Positions 8,376-17,830 are shown, counted from the stretch's first letter. The stretch is 61,182 nt of DNA from an uncultured Phycisphaerae bacterium (GCA_938005315.1 CALLOB010000009.1:1-61182); one strand, 5' to 3'. The notes: generated by a model from the sequence alone, not told the origin. A program made the numbers and translations.

Positions 8376-10175
8376 TCACCCGAGCCAAGGCACGAGTGGA
8401 GCTCCCGTGGTCATGCGGCAGGCATAATTGCTGGCGATCAGCAGGCCCAGGAGGGCGACCACCAGTCCGCTGGTGCACGGAAGCAGGCGATCGAGCCACC
8501 GGTGGCTGTGGTGGTGTTCGTGCTCCTCGGATCGAAGCAGTCGGGCAGCGTAACGGCGGCTGGTCAGAGCCAGCAGGCCCACGGCCATGAGAGCCATCGC
8601 CAGGCCGAGACTGAAGACGGCTACAGCGTAAAGGGCCTGCAGGACCATATCCGCGCCGATGCCCAGCAGAATGAGGATGGTGGCCGTCGGGCAGGGCACG
8701 ATGCCGCCCGCGACGCCCAGGGCGCAGACCATGCGAAGAGAAAGCCGTTGGGTCCCGTCATGCCTGCCGGGTTGCGGATGGTGTCCGCCGACATGTCCGC
8801 CGGCCGGTGAGGGGTGAGCGTGCTGATGCCCGTCGCGCGCGTGGGCGTGCGGGCCGGTAGGGTGGTCCTGGGGATGGTCGTGGTGGTGATGGTGGTGGTG
8901 ATGGTGGGCGTGACCGCTGACGGCCTGCCAGGCGAGCCGGACGCCCATCCCGGCCACCAACAGCCCGGCCAGCAGCCCCAGCCACAGCTGCAGGAGGGGG
9001 CCGATGCCGGGGTGACTGCCCTGCAGAAGGACGACGCAGAGTCCGAGAATCACCACCAGGGCGGTGTGGGTCACGGTGACGATCACGGCCAGCAGCACGG
9101 CGTGGGCGTAGGTGCCGTGGCGACTGATAAGATAGGCGGCCACAACGGTCTTGGCGTGCCCGGGCATCAGGGCGTGAGCGGCGCCCCAGGTGAAGGCCGT
9201 CAGGGTCAGCAGCAGCAGCGTCCAAGGGCCCAGGCCGGCGCTCATCATGTCGAACAGCCTGCGGGCCTGGCTCTGATAGAGACTTGTGCGTGCCGGGTCG
9301 TTGCGCGGGTCGGTGAAGCTTTCGACGTAGGGGGGCCACGGTCGAGCCGCGCGATCGATGTCGGAGGAGATCGAGAGGGCCGGCTCGGAAGCGGGGGTAT
9401 CGCGGGGAAGCGGGGTCTCGGTTGCGGGGACGGGTGCGGCGACTCGAAAACGAAACTCGCCCCGGCGTTCCTGCGGAAGATGGGCCGGGTCGTATTGTTC
9501 GTAGATGAAGGGGTTTTCTCCCTCGTTCCAGAACGGCGGCCGCGGATCGAGGGCTTCGAGGTCGCCGGGACGATCCAGGAGGATTCGGGCAAGTCCCGGC
9601 TGCCGGGGATAGGTGGCGTCCTCATAGACAAGCCGGTAGATGCCCGGTGCAAGCGGCTGATCCGGCCGAGCGACATACCGGATCATCAGCCGGTAGGTGG
9701 GCATGTTCGCGAAGCCCGGCATCTTCATGATGAAACGACTGGCGGGTGCCGGGGCTGAGCCTTCGGTGGAAACCGGGGGATTGACCGGTTTCAGCGGCCA
9801 GGGGCGGTCGTCGACCCTCAGGTGCAGATCGGCGGCCAGTTCGACGGCCTTGCGATCGAGCCAGGCGTTCTGTTCCAGTGGAGAATCCACGCCGTCGCCG
9901 TCGGCGTCCATCTCGGCCCGCAGCGCCGCCTGCGAGGGGTTTTCGGCGAGGTCCAGGAGGAGATCCAGTTCAATCCGGTCGTGGTGCAGGTGCAGGACGC
10001 TGAAATGCGTGATGCTGTCGTTGCCCAGCGGGTGTGCGTGGAGCGGACCGGCCAGCAGCAATGCCGCCAGGCCGGCCGGTACGAACCACGAGGCTCCGGG
10101 TGGACGCACCGGGTCGGGCCGGAATCGGGGCTCTCCGGGCAAACAGAGAGGCGTTTTTTCCCCGGAGGGTTGCAT
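8376..10175 (-). CDS. NicO/RcnA-type nickel-cobalt transporter with exported N-terminal domain
   Basis: A 599-residue protein. A signal-peptide-like segment (about residues 28-48, ending LHAHPLGN) precedes an extracytoplasmic domain of about 230 residues with an EF-hand-like DADGDGVDSPLE loop. The second half (about 320-599) is a polytopic NicO-family permease: a first block of helices with an HALMPGHAKT motif, a His-rich cytoplasmic or periplasmic loop with a run of nine histidines followed by several His/Asp pairs, then a second block (GGIVPCPTATILIL). This architecture is known for nickel/cobalt efflux or uptake proteins of the HoxN/RcnA class. An alternative GTG start at 10109 would give a standard signal peptide. 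LarC, a nickel-dependent biosynthetic protein, lies 3 kb away. Transport direction is not decidable here. Confidence 0.75.
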   Translation of the reverse strand: MQPSGEKTPLCLPGEPRFRPDPVRPPGASWFVPAGLAALLLAGPLHAHPLGNDSITHFSVLHLHHDRIELDLLLDLAENPSQAALRAEMDADGDGVDSPLEQNAWLDRKAVELAADLHLRVDDRPWPLKPVNPPVSTEGSAPAPASRFIMKMPGFANMPTYRLMIRYVARPDQPLAPGIYRLVYEDATYPRQPGLARILLDRPGDLEALDPRPPFWNEGENPFIYEQYDPAHLPQERRGEFRFRVAAPVPATETPLPRDTPASEPALSISSDIDRAARPWPPYVESFTDPRNDPARTSLYQSQARRLFDMMSAGLGPWTLLLLTLTAFTWGAAHALMPGHAKTVVAAYLISRHGTYAHAVLLAVIVTVTHTALVVILGLCVVLLQGSHPGIGPLLQLWLGLLAGLLVAGMGVRLAWQAVSGHAHHHHHHHHHDHPQDHPTGPHAHARDGHQHAHPSPAGGHVGGHHPQPGRHDGTQRLSLRMVCALGVAGGIVPCPTATILILLGIGADMVLQALYAVAVFSLGLAMALMAVGLLALTSRRYAARLLRSEEHEHHHSHRWLDRLLPCTSGLVVALLGLLIASNYACRMTTGAPLVPWLG

Positions 10176-10192
10176 GGCGGAATGATCCGGTC

Positions 10193-12859
10193 TCAGTTCT
10201 CGGGCTCTTCAGCCTCCGATTGTTCAGTCTCGAGCGGTGACTCATCCGGCGTGCGGTCCCGGGGTTGCTGGGCTTCGGACAGTTCGGGCGGAGGTTGAGG
10301 CGTTCCCAAGGGCGTGGGCGGCAGCTCGCCGCCGGTGGTCAGGATCAATTGGCGGCGAGCCTGGTCGTATGCGGCGAACTCCGGCCGATCCTCGCGGTTC
10401 CTGAGGGCCCGGTCGTATTCCTTCCTGGCCTGTTCCAGAAGCTGCGGCCTCTCGGCCGCGGGAGCCAGCCCGGCGAGGAAGAACTTCACGGCGGCGATGT
10501 TGGCGTGGACGACCCAGAGGTTGCCCAGGCCGTCGGCGGCCTGCTGATACGCTTCCAAGGCGGCAAGAGCGTGGGTGTTGGCCAGCTGACGGGCGAGGGT
10601 GGCCGCCCTGGACGGGTCGATCTGGCCGTAGACGTCCTCGACGCCCGGCGGGGATTCTTCGGCTTGCGGACTGGGTTCGCGCTCCTGGTTGTCGGCGACC
10701 TCGGGCTCCTCCGCGGCCGGCGGGCTGCCGCCTTCCGGAGCTTCGGGGGAACCGGCGTCGCCGGGCTCGCCAGGTTCGGGCGCGTCCGCCTTGTCGGACT
10801 CGTCGGCGGCGTTCCGGGTGGCATCCGGTTGTTCGGCGGAACCGGCCGGGTTCCGGTCAGCGGCGTCGGCCGGAGCCGCGGAAGCTTCCCCGCCCGTTAC
10901 AGGTTGGTCGGCTGAGGCGGGCTGCGGCTGGGCCTCCAGCTTCGCAGGTTCTTCGTGGGCCTCAGCGGGGGTTTCGGGTTCCTGCGAGGGGGAGGCCGCG
11001 GATGCGTCCGACTTCGCGGCGGATCGAACCGGGGGGACCCCCATCTTGGCCAGGAGGGCATTCATGCGGACGGTCTGTTCAAGGTCATCAGCCTTCCGGG
11101 CGTAGACGGTCGCGATCACGAGGTTCAGATCGCCCTCGATGGCCTGGGCGTGGCCGGTAGTGAAGCGGGCCTTCGCGAGAAGGTCGAGCCGCGGATTGGG
11201 CTTATCCGGGGGATTGGTCGAGTTGAGGTCGCCGGCTTCGCGTATGGCGGCTTCGGCCGCCCGGCGGGCGCGTTGCGCGGCCCGCAGCCCCTGCCCGGAT
11301 GCCAGTTCGATGCCCTCCTGTTCGAGTCGGTCGGCCTCGGCGCTTTCAGCCATCGCGGCCGCGGCATCCTCTGCGGCCCGGGCGGCCAGTTCCTGTTGGG
11401 CGGCGCGAACGCGCCCGGTGCGATCCTTGACGATGGTGTTACGAGTTTCCAGCTCGGCGATCTGGCGGTCGAGTTCCTGGATCAGGGCCTGCCGGGTCTC
11501 GACCAGTCCCCGGGCTACGGCCAGATCGGTCTTCAGCGCCTCCAGGCCGCGTTCGGGTTGCATCGGCAGGTCCGGCCGGACCGGCACCAGAGGGGCGGTG
11601 GCCAGCAGTTCGTCGTCCTGAGTGTCGGGGCGGGCGTTTCGCACGGCACCCTGGCTGAGGATAGCGGCTTCGTTTCCGGCCCGGCGATGCTCTGCGGCCA
11701 GTCTTTCGTACTCAGTCACGAAGGCTTCGGTGGCGGCCGGATCGGAGGGGTCGGGCGGGTTCTTCTCCATGGCGAGCATGGCCTGCTCGGCCTCGGCAGC
11801 GGCCGCACGGGCCTGGGCGATACGATCCTCGAGATCACGGACTTTGCCCTGGAGCTCCTCGACAACGGCCTGAGCCTCCCGAAGCTCGGACTCGGTACGG
11901 CCGCGCATGGTCCGGCGTTCCTCGATCAGCCGGGCCATGGATGGGACGGCATTGAGCCTGATGGGTTCGTCCGGGGCCGGGGGCGGGGGCGCTTCGGCGG
12001 CCGCTTCGGCCGGGGGGCGGGCATCGGTCTCAGCATCGCCCCGGCCGGCTGAGAACATGCTGGAGAAAAACCGGGCGATGGCACCGGGGCGGTGTGTAGC
12101 CGGCGAAGCGCCTGTTTTCGGCTCAGGTGCGGCAGCAGGCCGGCTCGCCGAGGCCAGGCCGGCCTCGCTGCCGGCGAGTTCGGCTTCGAGGGAGTGCAAT
12201 TCGGCGGCCAGCGTGCGGAACGGGCGCACGAGCTCAGCGACACGGCCGCGGTGGCGTTCGGCCTGCGCGCGATGCAGGGCCGCGCGGCGCTGGAGCAGGT
12301 CGGCCTGATGGTAAAGCAGTCTGGCTTCCAGGTGCGTGGCAGCGGGGCTGCTGTCGCCCCGAACCTCGCTTTCGCCGGATCCGGCGGTGGCGGACAGGGC
12401 GGCCTGGACCCTTCGCAGTGCCTCCTCGAGCCGGCGTCCGTTGTTTTCGAGTTTCTGCAGCAACTGCGGGTAGGCCTCGGCGGGATTGGGAACCGCCGGC
12501 GGGGCGACGGTGGTACCGTCGATCCGCAACCGCTTCTCGAGAAGCTCCCGCAGGGTGCGTTCCTGGGCACGCAGTGCGTCGCCCAGGCCGGCCTGTTCCT
12601 CGCCGGCGGCCAGAAACTCGCGCCACTGCTCGGAGTCGATTTCCGCCTCCTGGCCCCCCGGTTCCCCCAGCAGCGTGGCCAGCCGCATGCCCGTGGGGTC
12701 GTAGTCCTGCAGCATCCGCTGGGCGGCTTCGATGTCCGGCTCGATCAGCCGCAGAAGCCTGGAGCGGGGGGACTCCAGCGCGCTGGCCGTGAAGAAGCCG
12801 GCGGCGATGCCGATGACGATCAGGGCAACGGGTATCGCGAGGGTCAGGTGTCGTTTCAC
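10193..12859 (-). CDS. Membrane-anchored coiled-coil protein of unknown function
   Basis: An 888-residue protein. I chose the GTG at 12859 because GGAG lies 8 nt upstream and the product then starts with a single hydrophobic anchor (about residues 5-27, LAIPVALIVIGIAAGFF). Most of the rest is Ala/Glu/Arg/Leu-rich predicted coiled coil with a low-complexity acidic Pro/Ala/Glu stretch at about 680-800. A short helical C-terminal block follows (LANTHALAALEAYQQAADGL, KEYDRALRNR) that resembles TPR helices. The last residues are again Pro/Glu-rich. It follows the nickel transporter by 17 nt on the same strand, with this gene first. No enzymatic motif was seen; a scaffold role at the envelope is a guess. 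Confidence 0.6.
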   Translation of the reverse strand: MKRHLTLAIPVALIVIGIAAGFFTASALESPRSRLLRLIEPDIEAAQRMLQDYDPTGMRLATLLGEPGGQEAEIDSEQWREFLAAGEEQAGLGDALRAQERTLRELLEKRLRIDGTTVAPPAVPNPAEAYPQLLQKLENNGRRLEEALRRVQAALSATAGSGESEVRGDSSPAATHLEARLLYHQADLLQRRAALHRAQAERHRGRVAELVRPFRTLAAELHSLEAELAGSEAGLASASRPAAAPEPKTGASPATHRPGAIARFFSSMFSAGRGDAETDARPPAEAAAEAPPPPAPDEPIRLNAVPSMARLIEERRTMRGRTESELREAQAVVEELQGKVRDLEDRIAQARAAAAEAEQAMLAMEKNPPDPSDPAATEAFVTEYERLAAEHRRAGNEAAILSQGAVRNARPDTQDDELLATAPLVPVRPDLPMQPERGLEALKTDLAVARGLVETRQALIQELDRQIAELETRNTIVKDRTGRVRAAQQELAARAAEDAAAAMAESAEADRLEQEGIELASGQGLRAAQRARRAAEAAIREAGDLNSTNPPDKPNPRLDLLAKARFTTGHAQAIEGDLNLVIATVYARKADDLEQTVRMNALLAKMGVPPVRSAAKSDASAASPSQEPETPAEAHEEPAKLEAQPQPASADQPVTGGEASAAPADAADRNPAGSAEQPDATRNAADESDKADAPEPGEPGDAGSPEAPEGGSPPAAEEPEVADNQEREPSPQAEESPPGVEDVYGQIDPSRAATLARQLANTHALAALEAYQQAADGLGNLWVVHANIAAVKFFLAGLAPAAERPQLLEQARKEYDRALRNREDRPEFAAYDQARRQLILTTGGELPPTPLGTPQPPPELSEAQQPRDRTPDESPLETEQSEAEEPEN

Positions 12860-13156
12860 AATGGGAACTCCGCGGTCGCAGGACCATCGCAAGCCGGGTG
12901 GCGTCTGAGGGTCGGTTGGAACGCGTCCCCCGGCCACCCGTCCGGTGGCCCGCGCGATGACGGACGCCGTCGAGGACCGGGCACCCTTCGGGCGAAGGCG
13001 CGCTTCCACCGAACCGGCCGGGGGCCGCCGGAAGGTAGGTTTACCAAGACCGCCTGGAGGCGTCAACCTGAATACCGGCAGGCAGGTCGGGGGTCGCAGG
13101 CATGGCGTCGGTGCGTTTTCGCCGAGGCCGTTCATCCTGCGATGTGCGGTCGTGGT

Positions 13157-13246
13157 ATCGACTCCGGGCGTCTGTGGGCCGCAAGTTCGGCGTGGCTCCA
13201 GATGGAGCGCGACGAGCATCGACTCCGGGCGTCTGTGGGCTGCAAG
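13157..13246. repeat. Two 29-bp direct repeats in an intergenic region
   Basis: The 12860-13434 gap contains two near-identical 29-mers, at 13157-13185 and 13218-13246, with core GACTCCGGGCGTCTGTGGGC. They differ at one base (C/T) and are spaced 61 bp start to start. A partial third match (GACTCCGG) occurs near 13309. No CRISPR regularity and no cas genes are present. I see no gene in the rest of this gap. Confidence 0.75.
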
Positions 13247-13434
13247 GGGCGGTTTGAGGCTGACGATCGGCAGCCGGGGTTCTTTGAAAAGCCTTGGGGG
13301 CTGACATAGACTCCGGTCGGGCGGTGCGAGGCGGGCGGTCCGAAGGCCTGATGCCCGGGTCCGGCGACGGCGCCGGGGGGATGGGCAGCCCGGGCCGGAT
13401 CACGCCCGCGGCGCCGGACGTGGCCGGGATGCCC

Positions 13435-14634
13435 ATGCGAATCGCCTATTTCGACTGTTTCAGCGGGGCCAGCGGGGACATGATCCTGGCGGCATGTCTG
13501 GACGCCGGGGCCCAACTCGGTTTGGACGTCGAGGCCCTGCGAGGCCGGTTGGCCGGGCTGGGGGTAGGGGGATATCGGCTGGAGGCCTCTCGAATTCGCA
13601 AGCAGGGCTTCGCCGCCACGCAGGTGACCGTGGAACTCGAGCCCGGCGCACCGCGGCCGCACCGCCACCTGCGGCACATCCGCGAGATCATCGACCGCGC
13701 GGCGCTGTCGGACCGCGTTCGGCGGGAGGCGGTCGCGGTTTTCACCCGGCTGGCCGAGGCCGAGGCCCGGGTGCACGGCACTGAGCCGGAAAGAGTGCAT
13801 TTTCACGAGGTGGGGGCCATCGATGCGATCGTGGACATCGTCGGGGCCTGCATCGCCATGGAGATGTTGGGCATCGAGCGGGTGTACTGTTCGCCGATAC
13901 CCGTCGGCAGCGGCACGGTGCGTTGCGACCACGGATTGATGCCCGTGCCGGCCCCGGCGACGGCCGAGCTCCTGCGGGGCGTGCCCTTGGCGGCGTGCGA
14001 GGAATCCGGGGAGCTGACCACGCCCACCGGGGCGGCGATCCTGACCGCACTGGCCTCAGGATTCGGGCCGATGCCGGCCATGGTCCTGGAGCAGACCGGG
14101 GTAGGGGCGGGTCGCCGGGACGGGCAGACCCGGGCGAACATCCTCCGGTTGCTCGTCGGCCGGGCGGGGGAGGGGGCGGGCGAGGAGGCCGACGAGATCC
14201 TGGTTCTGGAAGCCAACCTGGACGACGTGACCGGGGAGGTGATCGGCCACGTGTACGACCGCCTTTTCGCCGCGGGTGCACTGGACGTGTTCACTTCGCC
14301 GATCTACATGAAGAAGAACCGCCCGGGCACGCTGCTGACGGTGCTGGCCCCGCCGGCCCTGAGGGACGAGATCGAGGCGGTGCTGTTCGCCGAGACGACC
14401 ACGTTCGGCGTTCGGAGCTGCCTGGCCGGGCGGCGCAAGCTGGCCCGGTCGATCGAGACGGTGCAGACGCCCGTGGGACCGGTGCGGATCAAGGTGGGGC
14501 GGCGGGGCGGGGAGCCGGTTTCGGCGTCCCCGGAGTTCGAGGACTGCCGCGCCGCCGCCGAGCGGAGCGGGCGGCCTCTGCGTGAGGTGATGGCCCTGGC
14601 GATGGAGGCCTGGCGGGCGCGGGGGCAGGGTTGA
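13435..14634 (+). CDS. larC: LarC, nickel-pincer cofactor nickel-insertion protein
   Basis: A 399-residue protein starting MRIAYFDCFSGASGDM, the characteristic LarC N-terminus; an ATG 6 nt upstream is possible. Also visible are RVHFHEVGAIDAIVDIVG, PVGSGTVRCDHGLMPVPAPAT and a central ELTTPTGAAIL segment, then a C-terminal ferredoxin-like domain containing LEANLDDVTGEVIGH and YMKKNRPGT. LarC is the CTP-dependent chelatase that inserts nickel into the pyridinium bis-thiocarboxylate mononucleotide cofactor used by lactate racemase (LarA) and relatives. It is full length and uninterrupted here, whereas some bacteria split it into larC1 and larC2. LarA, LarB and LarE are not in this window. The nearby NicO-type transporter may share the nickel theme. 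Confidence 0.92.
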   Translation: MRIAYFDCFSGASGDMILAACLDAGAQLGLDVEALRGRLAGLGVGGYRLEASRIRKQGFAATQVTVELEPGAPRPHRHLRHIREIIDRAALSDRVRREAVAVFTRLAEAEARVHGTEPERVHFHEVGAIDAIVDIVGACIAMEMLGIERVYCSPIPVGSGTVRCDHGLMPVPAPATAELLRGVPLAACEESGELTTPTGAAILTALASGFGPMPAMVLEQTGVGAGRRDGQTRANILRLLVGRAGEGAGEEADEILVLEANLDDVTGEVIGHVYDRLFAAGALDVFTSPIYMKKNRPGTLLTVLAPPALRDEIEAVLFAETTTFGVRSCLAGRRKLARSIETVQTPVGPVRIKVGRRGGEPVSASPEFEDCRAAAERSGRPLREVMALAMEAWRARGQG

Positions 14635-14685
14635 TGGCCGGCATGCCGACCGAGCGGCCGGGCGGCGGCGACGTAGGGGAGAGGC

Positions 14686-15225
14686 GTGGAGGTAGCGCCG
14701 GTGCGCTGGCCTTTGGAACCGCTGCTGACGAGCTTCCTCTCGAATGAAAGCCTGGTGCCGCTGGCGGTCCTGGCGGTGGCGGCCTTCCTGCTGATGCTGT
14801 CGCTGCGCCGCCGTCTGGGCCGCCGTGGCTGGGAGCCGCCGGAGGACACGCCGGTTCGGCGGGCGCCGTCGGTGCCCCAAGGCGAAGCCCGGATCCGCCG
14901 CGACATGGAGGAGCTGCTGGTCGAACTGCAGGACCTTTCCCGCAAGATCAGCGCGGAGATCGACACCCGTTTCGCCAAGCTGGAGGCGGTCCTGCGGGAC
15001 GCCGATCGGCGTATCGCGGTGCTCAACCGTCTGAGCCGTGAGACGTCCGCGAAAGCCGGCGGGCCGGTGGCGGAGCCCGAATCCCACGAGGCCCGTCACG
15101 CCGTGGTTTACGAGCTGGCGGATGCGGGCTTTTCGCCGGTGGAGATCGCCCGGGATCTCGGCCGCACGCCCGGCGAGGTGGAGCTGATCCTGAATCTGCG
15201 CAAGAACGCCGCCCGGCGGGAGTAG
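14686..15225 (+). CDS. Small membrane-anchored protein with C-terminal HTH-like segment
   Basis: A 179-residue protein starting at a GTG with GGGGAG a few nt upstream. It has one transmembrane helix at about residues 24-42 (LVPLAVLAVAAFLLMLSL), an Arg-rich turn, then a coiled coil at about 72-115 (RRDMEELLVELQDLSRKI). It ends in an HTH-like segment (VYELADAGFSPVEIARDLG followed by TPGEVELIL). The pattern recalls DUF2802/DUF6115-type proteins, in which a membrane anchor and coiled coil precede a short HTH. It follows larC by 51 nt on the same strand. Function is unknown. Confidence 0.65.
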   Translation: MEVAPVRWPLEPLLTSFLSNESLVPLAVLAVAAFLLMLSLRRRLGRRGWEPPEDTPVRRAPSVPQGEARIRRDMEELLVELQDLSRKISAEIDTRFAKLEAVLRDADRRIAVLNRLSRETSAKAGGPVAEPESHEARHAVVYELADAGFSPVEIARDLGRTPGEVELILNLRKNAARRE

Positions 15226-15288
15226 CCAGGAACGTTCCCCGGCGGTTGCGGCAGTACGGCTTGAAGCAGCAGGTTTCCGGCGGCGGCC

Positions 15289-15347
15289 GGCGCCCCTGCC
15301 GGGCGATCGGTGGTGCGAAGCGTTGTAGCGGCGGGCGCCCCTGCCGG
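15289..15347. repeat. Degenerate direct repeat
   Basis: A 14-bp identical core GGCGCCCCTGCCGG occurs at 15289-15302 and 15334-15347, within a longer decayed duplication of about 45 bp. A similar string (GCCGGCC then TCGCAGG) recurs near 50985-51000 in another intergenic region, so this may be a dispersed genomic repeat. The evidence is sequence similarity only. Confidence 0.4.
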
Positions 15348-15441
15348 CCGTCGCAGGTGACAGGCGAAAAGCGACGGTTTCCGGGTCACGACAGGCGGTC
15401 CTGCGCCGTCATGTCCGATCCGTCCGAACCTGCGGCCCGGG

Positions 15442-16128
15442 GTGCGTCCCATGGTGGAGTTCCGGGAAGGATCGTATTCGGCGCCGGCGGCACGGCCGTT
15501 GAGTCCGCGGGAGTCGCCCGCGGCCGCATCCGGCATGGAGGCGTCGCCGCTGAGCGAGGAGCATTTCCGCATTCTCCGGGAGGCCTCGGCGGCGCGCAGG
15601 CCCTTGCGGGCGGCGGCGGCCACGGCCCGTTTTTCGGCCTGGACGCTGCTGATCATCGGCCTGGCCGGCGTGCCGGTCGTGTTTTTCATGCCGAGCCTGA
15701 CGAATCTGGTGATCGTCGGCTGCCTCTGCGCAGCCGGGCTCGTGGAGTGGCACGGCGCGGGTCGTATGCGCCGCGCGGAGAGCGGCGCGGCCGAGCAGCT
15801 GGCGCTCAACCAGCTCGGGCTGTTCGCCGTGATCGCGGTTTACTGCGTGCTGCAGATGATCGACGCCGGGGCGGGGGCCGGGGGCATAGTCTCCGAAGAG
15901 GTGCGGAGCCAGCTTTCACAGGTGCCGTCGCTGCAGGAGCAGGTGGAGCAGATCGCGGCGCTGGGGCCGATGCTGACCCGCGTGTTCTACGGGCTGGTGG
16001 TTCTGCTGAGCGCGGCCTTCCAGGGCGGGCTGGCGGGTTACTACTACTCGCGGCGACGGCATGTGGAGACGGCGCGCCGTTCATGGCCGGCGTGGGCGAC
16101 ACGCGTGCTGGACGAAATCGGGGGATGA
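15442..16128 (+). CDS. Predicted four-helix inner-membrane protein
   Basis: A protein of about 228 residues of unknown family. The start is uncertain: GTG at 15442, ATG at 15451 and ATG at 15535 are all in frame and none has a clear ribosome site. Hydrophobic segments lie at about residues 64-84, 88-104, 124-143 and 186-210 (VFYGLVVLLSAAFQGGLAGYYY), with a polar loop between the last two. The N-terminal 50 residues are low complexity. It is the last plus-strand gene of the short larC-led run and ends 16 nt before the convergent YbaK-type gene. No motif suggests an activity. Confidence 0.6.
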   Translation: MRPMVEFREGSYSAPAARPLSPRESPAAASGMEASPLSEEHFRILREASAARRPLRAAAATARFSAWTLLIIGLAGVPVVFFMPSLTNLVIVGCLCAAGLVEWHGAGRMRRAESGAAEQLALNQLGLFAVIAVYCVLQMIDAGAGAGGIVSEEVRSQLSQVPSLQEQVEQIAALGPMLTRVFYGLVVLLSAAFQGGLAGYYYSRRRHVETARRSWPAWATRVLDEIGG

Positions 16129-16144
16129 CGGAGCGGTCGGCGGT

Positions 16145-16603
16145 TCAGGCCCGGGCGGCGATATGGGCCACGATCGGCCGGCAGACCTTCTCGAAGTCCT
16201 CGCGACGCATCCGGATGGCCTCGATGTGGGTGCCGGCCTGCATGACCAGGTGCTCGTCCTCCCGGAGCCGGTCATCCATGATGGTCTTGAGGCCGTAGAG
16301 GCAGCCGACCGGCGGCTCGGCGCCCAGTTCACAGTCGGGGAAGAGCTGGGCCATTTCCTCCTCCGTGGCCAGCCGGACGGCCGGATCATCGAGAAGCGCG
16401 CGGACCCGCTGCAGATCAACATGCAGTGGAGCGGGGACCACGCACATCGCGAACCCCGATGAACCGCGAACGACGACCGGTTTGGCGACCATGTATCCCG
16501 AGACGTGTTCGGCGTCCGCCAGGCGTTGGGCGGTGAAGGCGGTGGCGTGGGCGTGGCGCTCGTAGTTGATGCCGCGTTCATCGAGGAACGAAGCCAGCGT
16601 CAT
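16145..16603 (-). CDS. YbaK/ProX-type aminoacyl-tRNA deacylase-like protein
   Basis: A 152-residue protein with a good ribosome site (AAAGGAG) before the ATG at 16603. It is a single YbaK/EbsC domain: YERHAHATAFTAQRLA at the N-terminus, then GYMVAKPVVVR, with the conserved lysine of the family, and GAEPPVGCLYGLKTIMDD, corresponding to the substrate-loop GxxxPxG region. Relatives hydrolyse mischarged tRNAs such as Cys-tRNA(Pro) or Ala-tRNA(Pro). The exact specificity cannot be inferred. A monocistronic minus-strand gene. Confidence 0.85.
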   Translation of the reverse strand: MTLASFLDERGINYERHAHATAFTAQRLADAEHVSGYMVAKPVVVRGSSGFAMCVVPAPLHVDLQRVRALLDDPAVRLATEEEMAQLFPDCELGAEPPVGCLYGLKTIMDDRLREDEHLVMQAGTHIEAIRMRREDFEKVCRPIVAHIAARA

Positions 16604-16802
16604 GACGGAACACTCCTTTCGGCGATGGCCCGACTGGTCGCGGTGAATCCGCCCGGAGGTTCGACATGGAAGCGCCGGGCGGTCCGCGCGGGTGCTCGGG
16701 GGCTCAGCCTTAAGGATAACCCTTGTTTGGAGGCAGGGTCGGCGGGATTTCCTGGACGCGCTTAACTTGTTTTCCCACAAAGGCTTGTAAGGAGTTCAGT
16801 CT

Positions 16803-17551
16803 TCATCTGCGGTCTGTGAGGACCGTTTCGTAAGTATCCTGCACGGTTGCGACGGACCCTTCGGGTTTGTCCAGGTGCAGGGTCAGGGGGGCATCGGTCT
16901 GCAGGCGGTAGTGCAGGCCGTCGGGCCGGCGCCGCCAACTGACCCGAACGGCGTCCTGGTCGCCCGGCAGCGGCACGATGCCATCCGCGCCGGGCAGGAA
17001 GCCGGGGATCAGCCGCAGGACAAAGTGGTTCCGGCCCAGGTCAAATCGCGGATGCAGACCCAGGACGTGCGGCGTACCTGGGAGGCGTAGCCCGGCAGGC
17101 GGGCGCATTTCCAGGCCGTCGGCAGGTCCGCCCCGTCGGCCAGCAGGCGGGCATGCAGGAATGCCGGCATGTCCACGAGCATCCGCGTGGTGACGCCGAT
17201 GTGATGGGCCTGCACGGCCAGCACATGGCGGCCGGCCGGGAGCTGCGCGCGGGTGACCTGGTACTGCGGGTGAGCCGGGTCGAAGCGGTCCGGGCCTTCC
17301 AGGAGGTATTCCCCGTCGAGCCAGGCCACGCACCAGCCGGAGGCGATGGTGCGCAGCTCGATCTGCCTGTCGCGGTCGAGCGTGAACGTGCCGCGGAAGG
17401 CGACGTAGGTGTCGGGCGTCTGCGGTCCGGCGTCGAGCCACATCATGCCGGCGGTTTCGGGCGTTTCCCGGGCGGTGGCGGTTGTGGTCATGAAGGCACC
17501 TGTCAACAGGGCGGTGAGCACGGGGCCCATGCGGTTGGCCGGTGGAATCAT
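16803..17551 (-). pseudogene. Remnant of an exported alpha-L-rhamnosidase-like glycosidase
   Basis: A decayed gene in two frames. From 17551 (GGAG 8 nt upstream) the first frame gives a signal peptide and a beta-rich domain with YVAFRGTFTLD, ASGWCVAWLDGEYLLEGP and LPAGRHVLAVQAHH, the pattern of N-terminal sugar-binding domains of GH78 rhamnosidases. This frame ends near 17009. Around 17045 the coding sense passes to another frame (LGRNHFVLRLIPGFLPGADG, then VSWRRRPDGLHYRLQ) that resembles the C-terminal beta-sandwich of the same enzymes and ends at 16803. The (alpha/alpha)6 catalytic barrel, normally about 350 residues, is missing between them. The family assignment is tentative; the frame change and the short length are seen directly. 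Confidence 0.5.
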
Positions 17552-17830
17552 CGGATGGCTCCGTTGCGGTCGGACTCGCGGGCGCAGGATCGGTCCCCGG
17601 GCGCAGGACGCAGACTGAGGTGCGTTTCACGCGATGACAAGCCCGCAGGGCCTGTTTCCCTGCGGATTGCAGGACTTCGACTCTGCGGGCGGCGTCGAGG
17701 CGGAAGCGGTGCGTGTCGGGCCCTCATTCCGGCGTGGATGGCCTGGGGCGCGGCGAGAGGTTATCCTGCCTGACATCGCTGGAGACGAGGACGGTTCGGA
17801 TCGGGTCTGAGGGCAGGGACCGGCACGAGG

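Noticed and set aside
13157-13320. CRISPR array
   Set aside because: Only two full repeat copies, no regular spacers beyond one and no cas genes.
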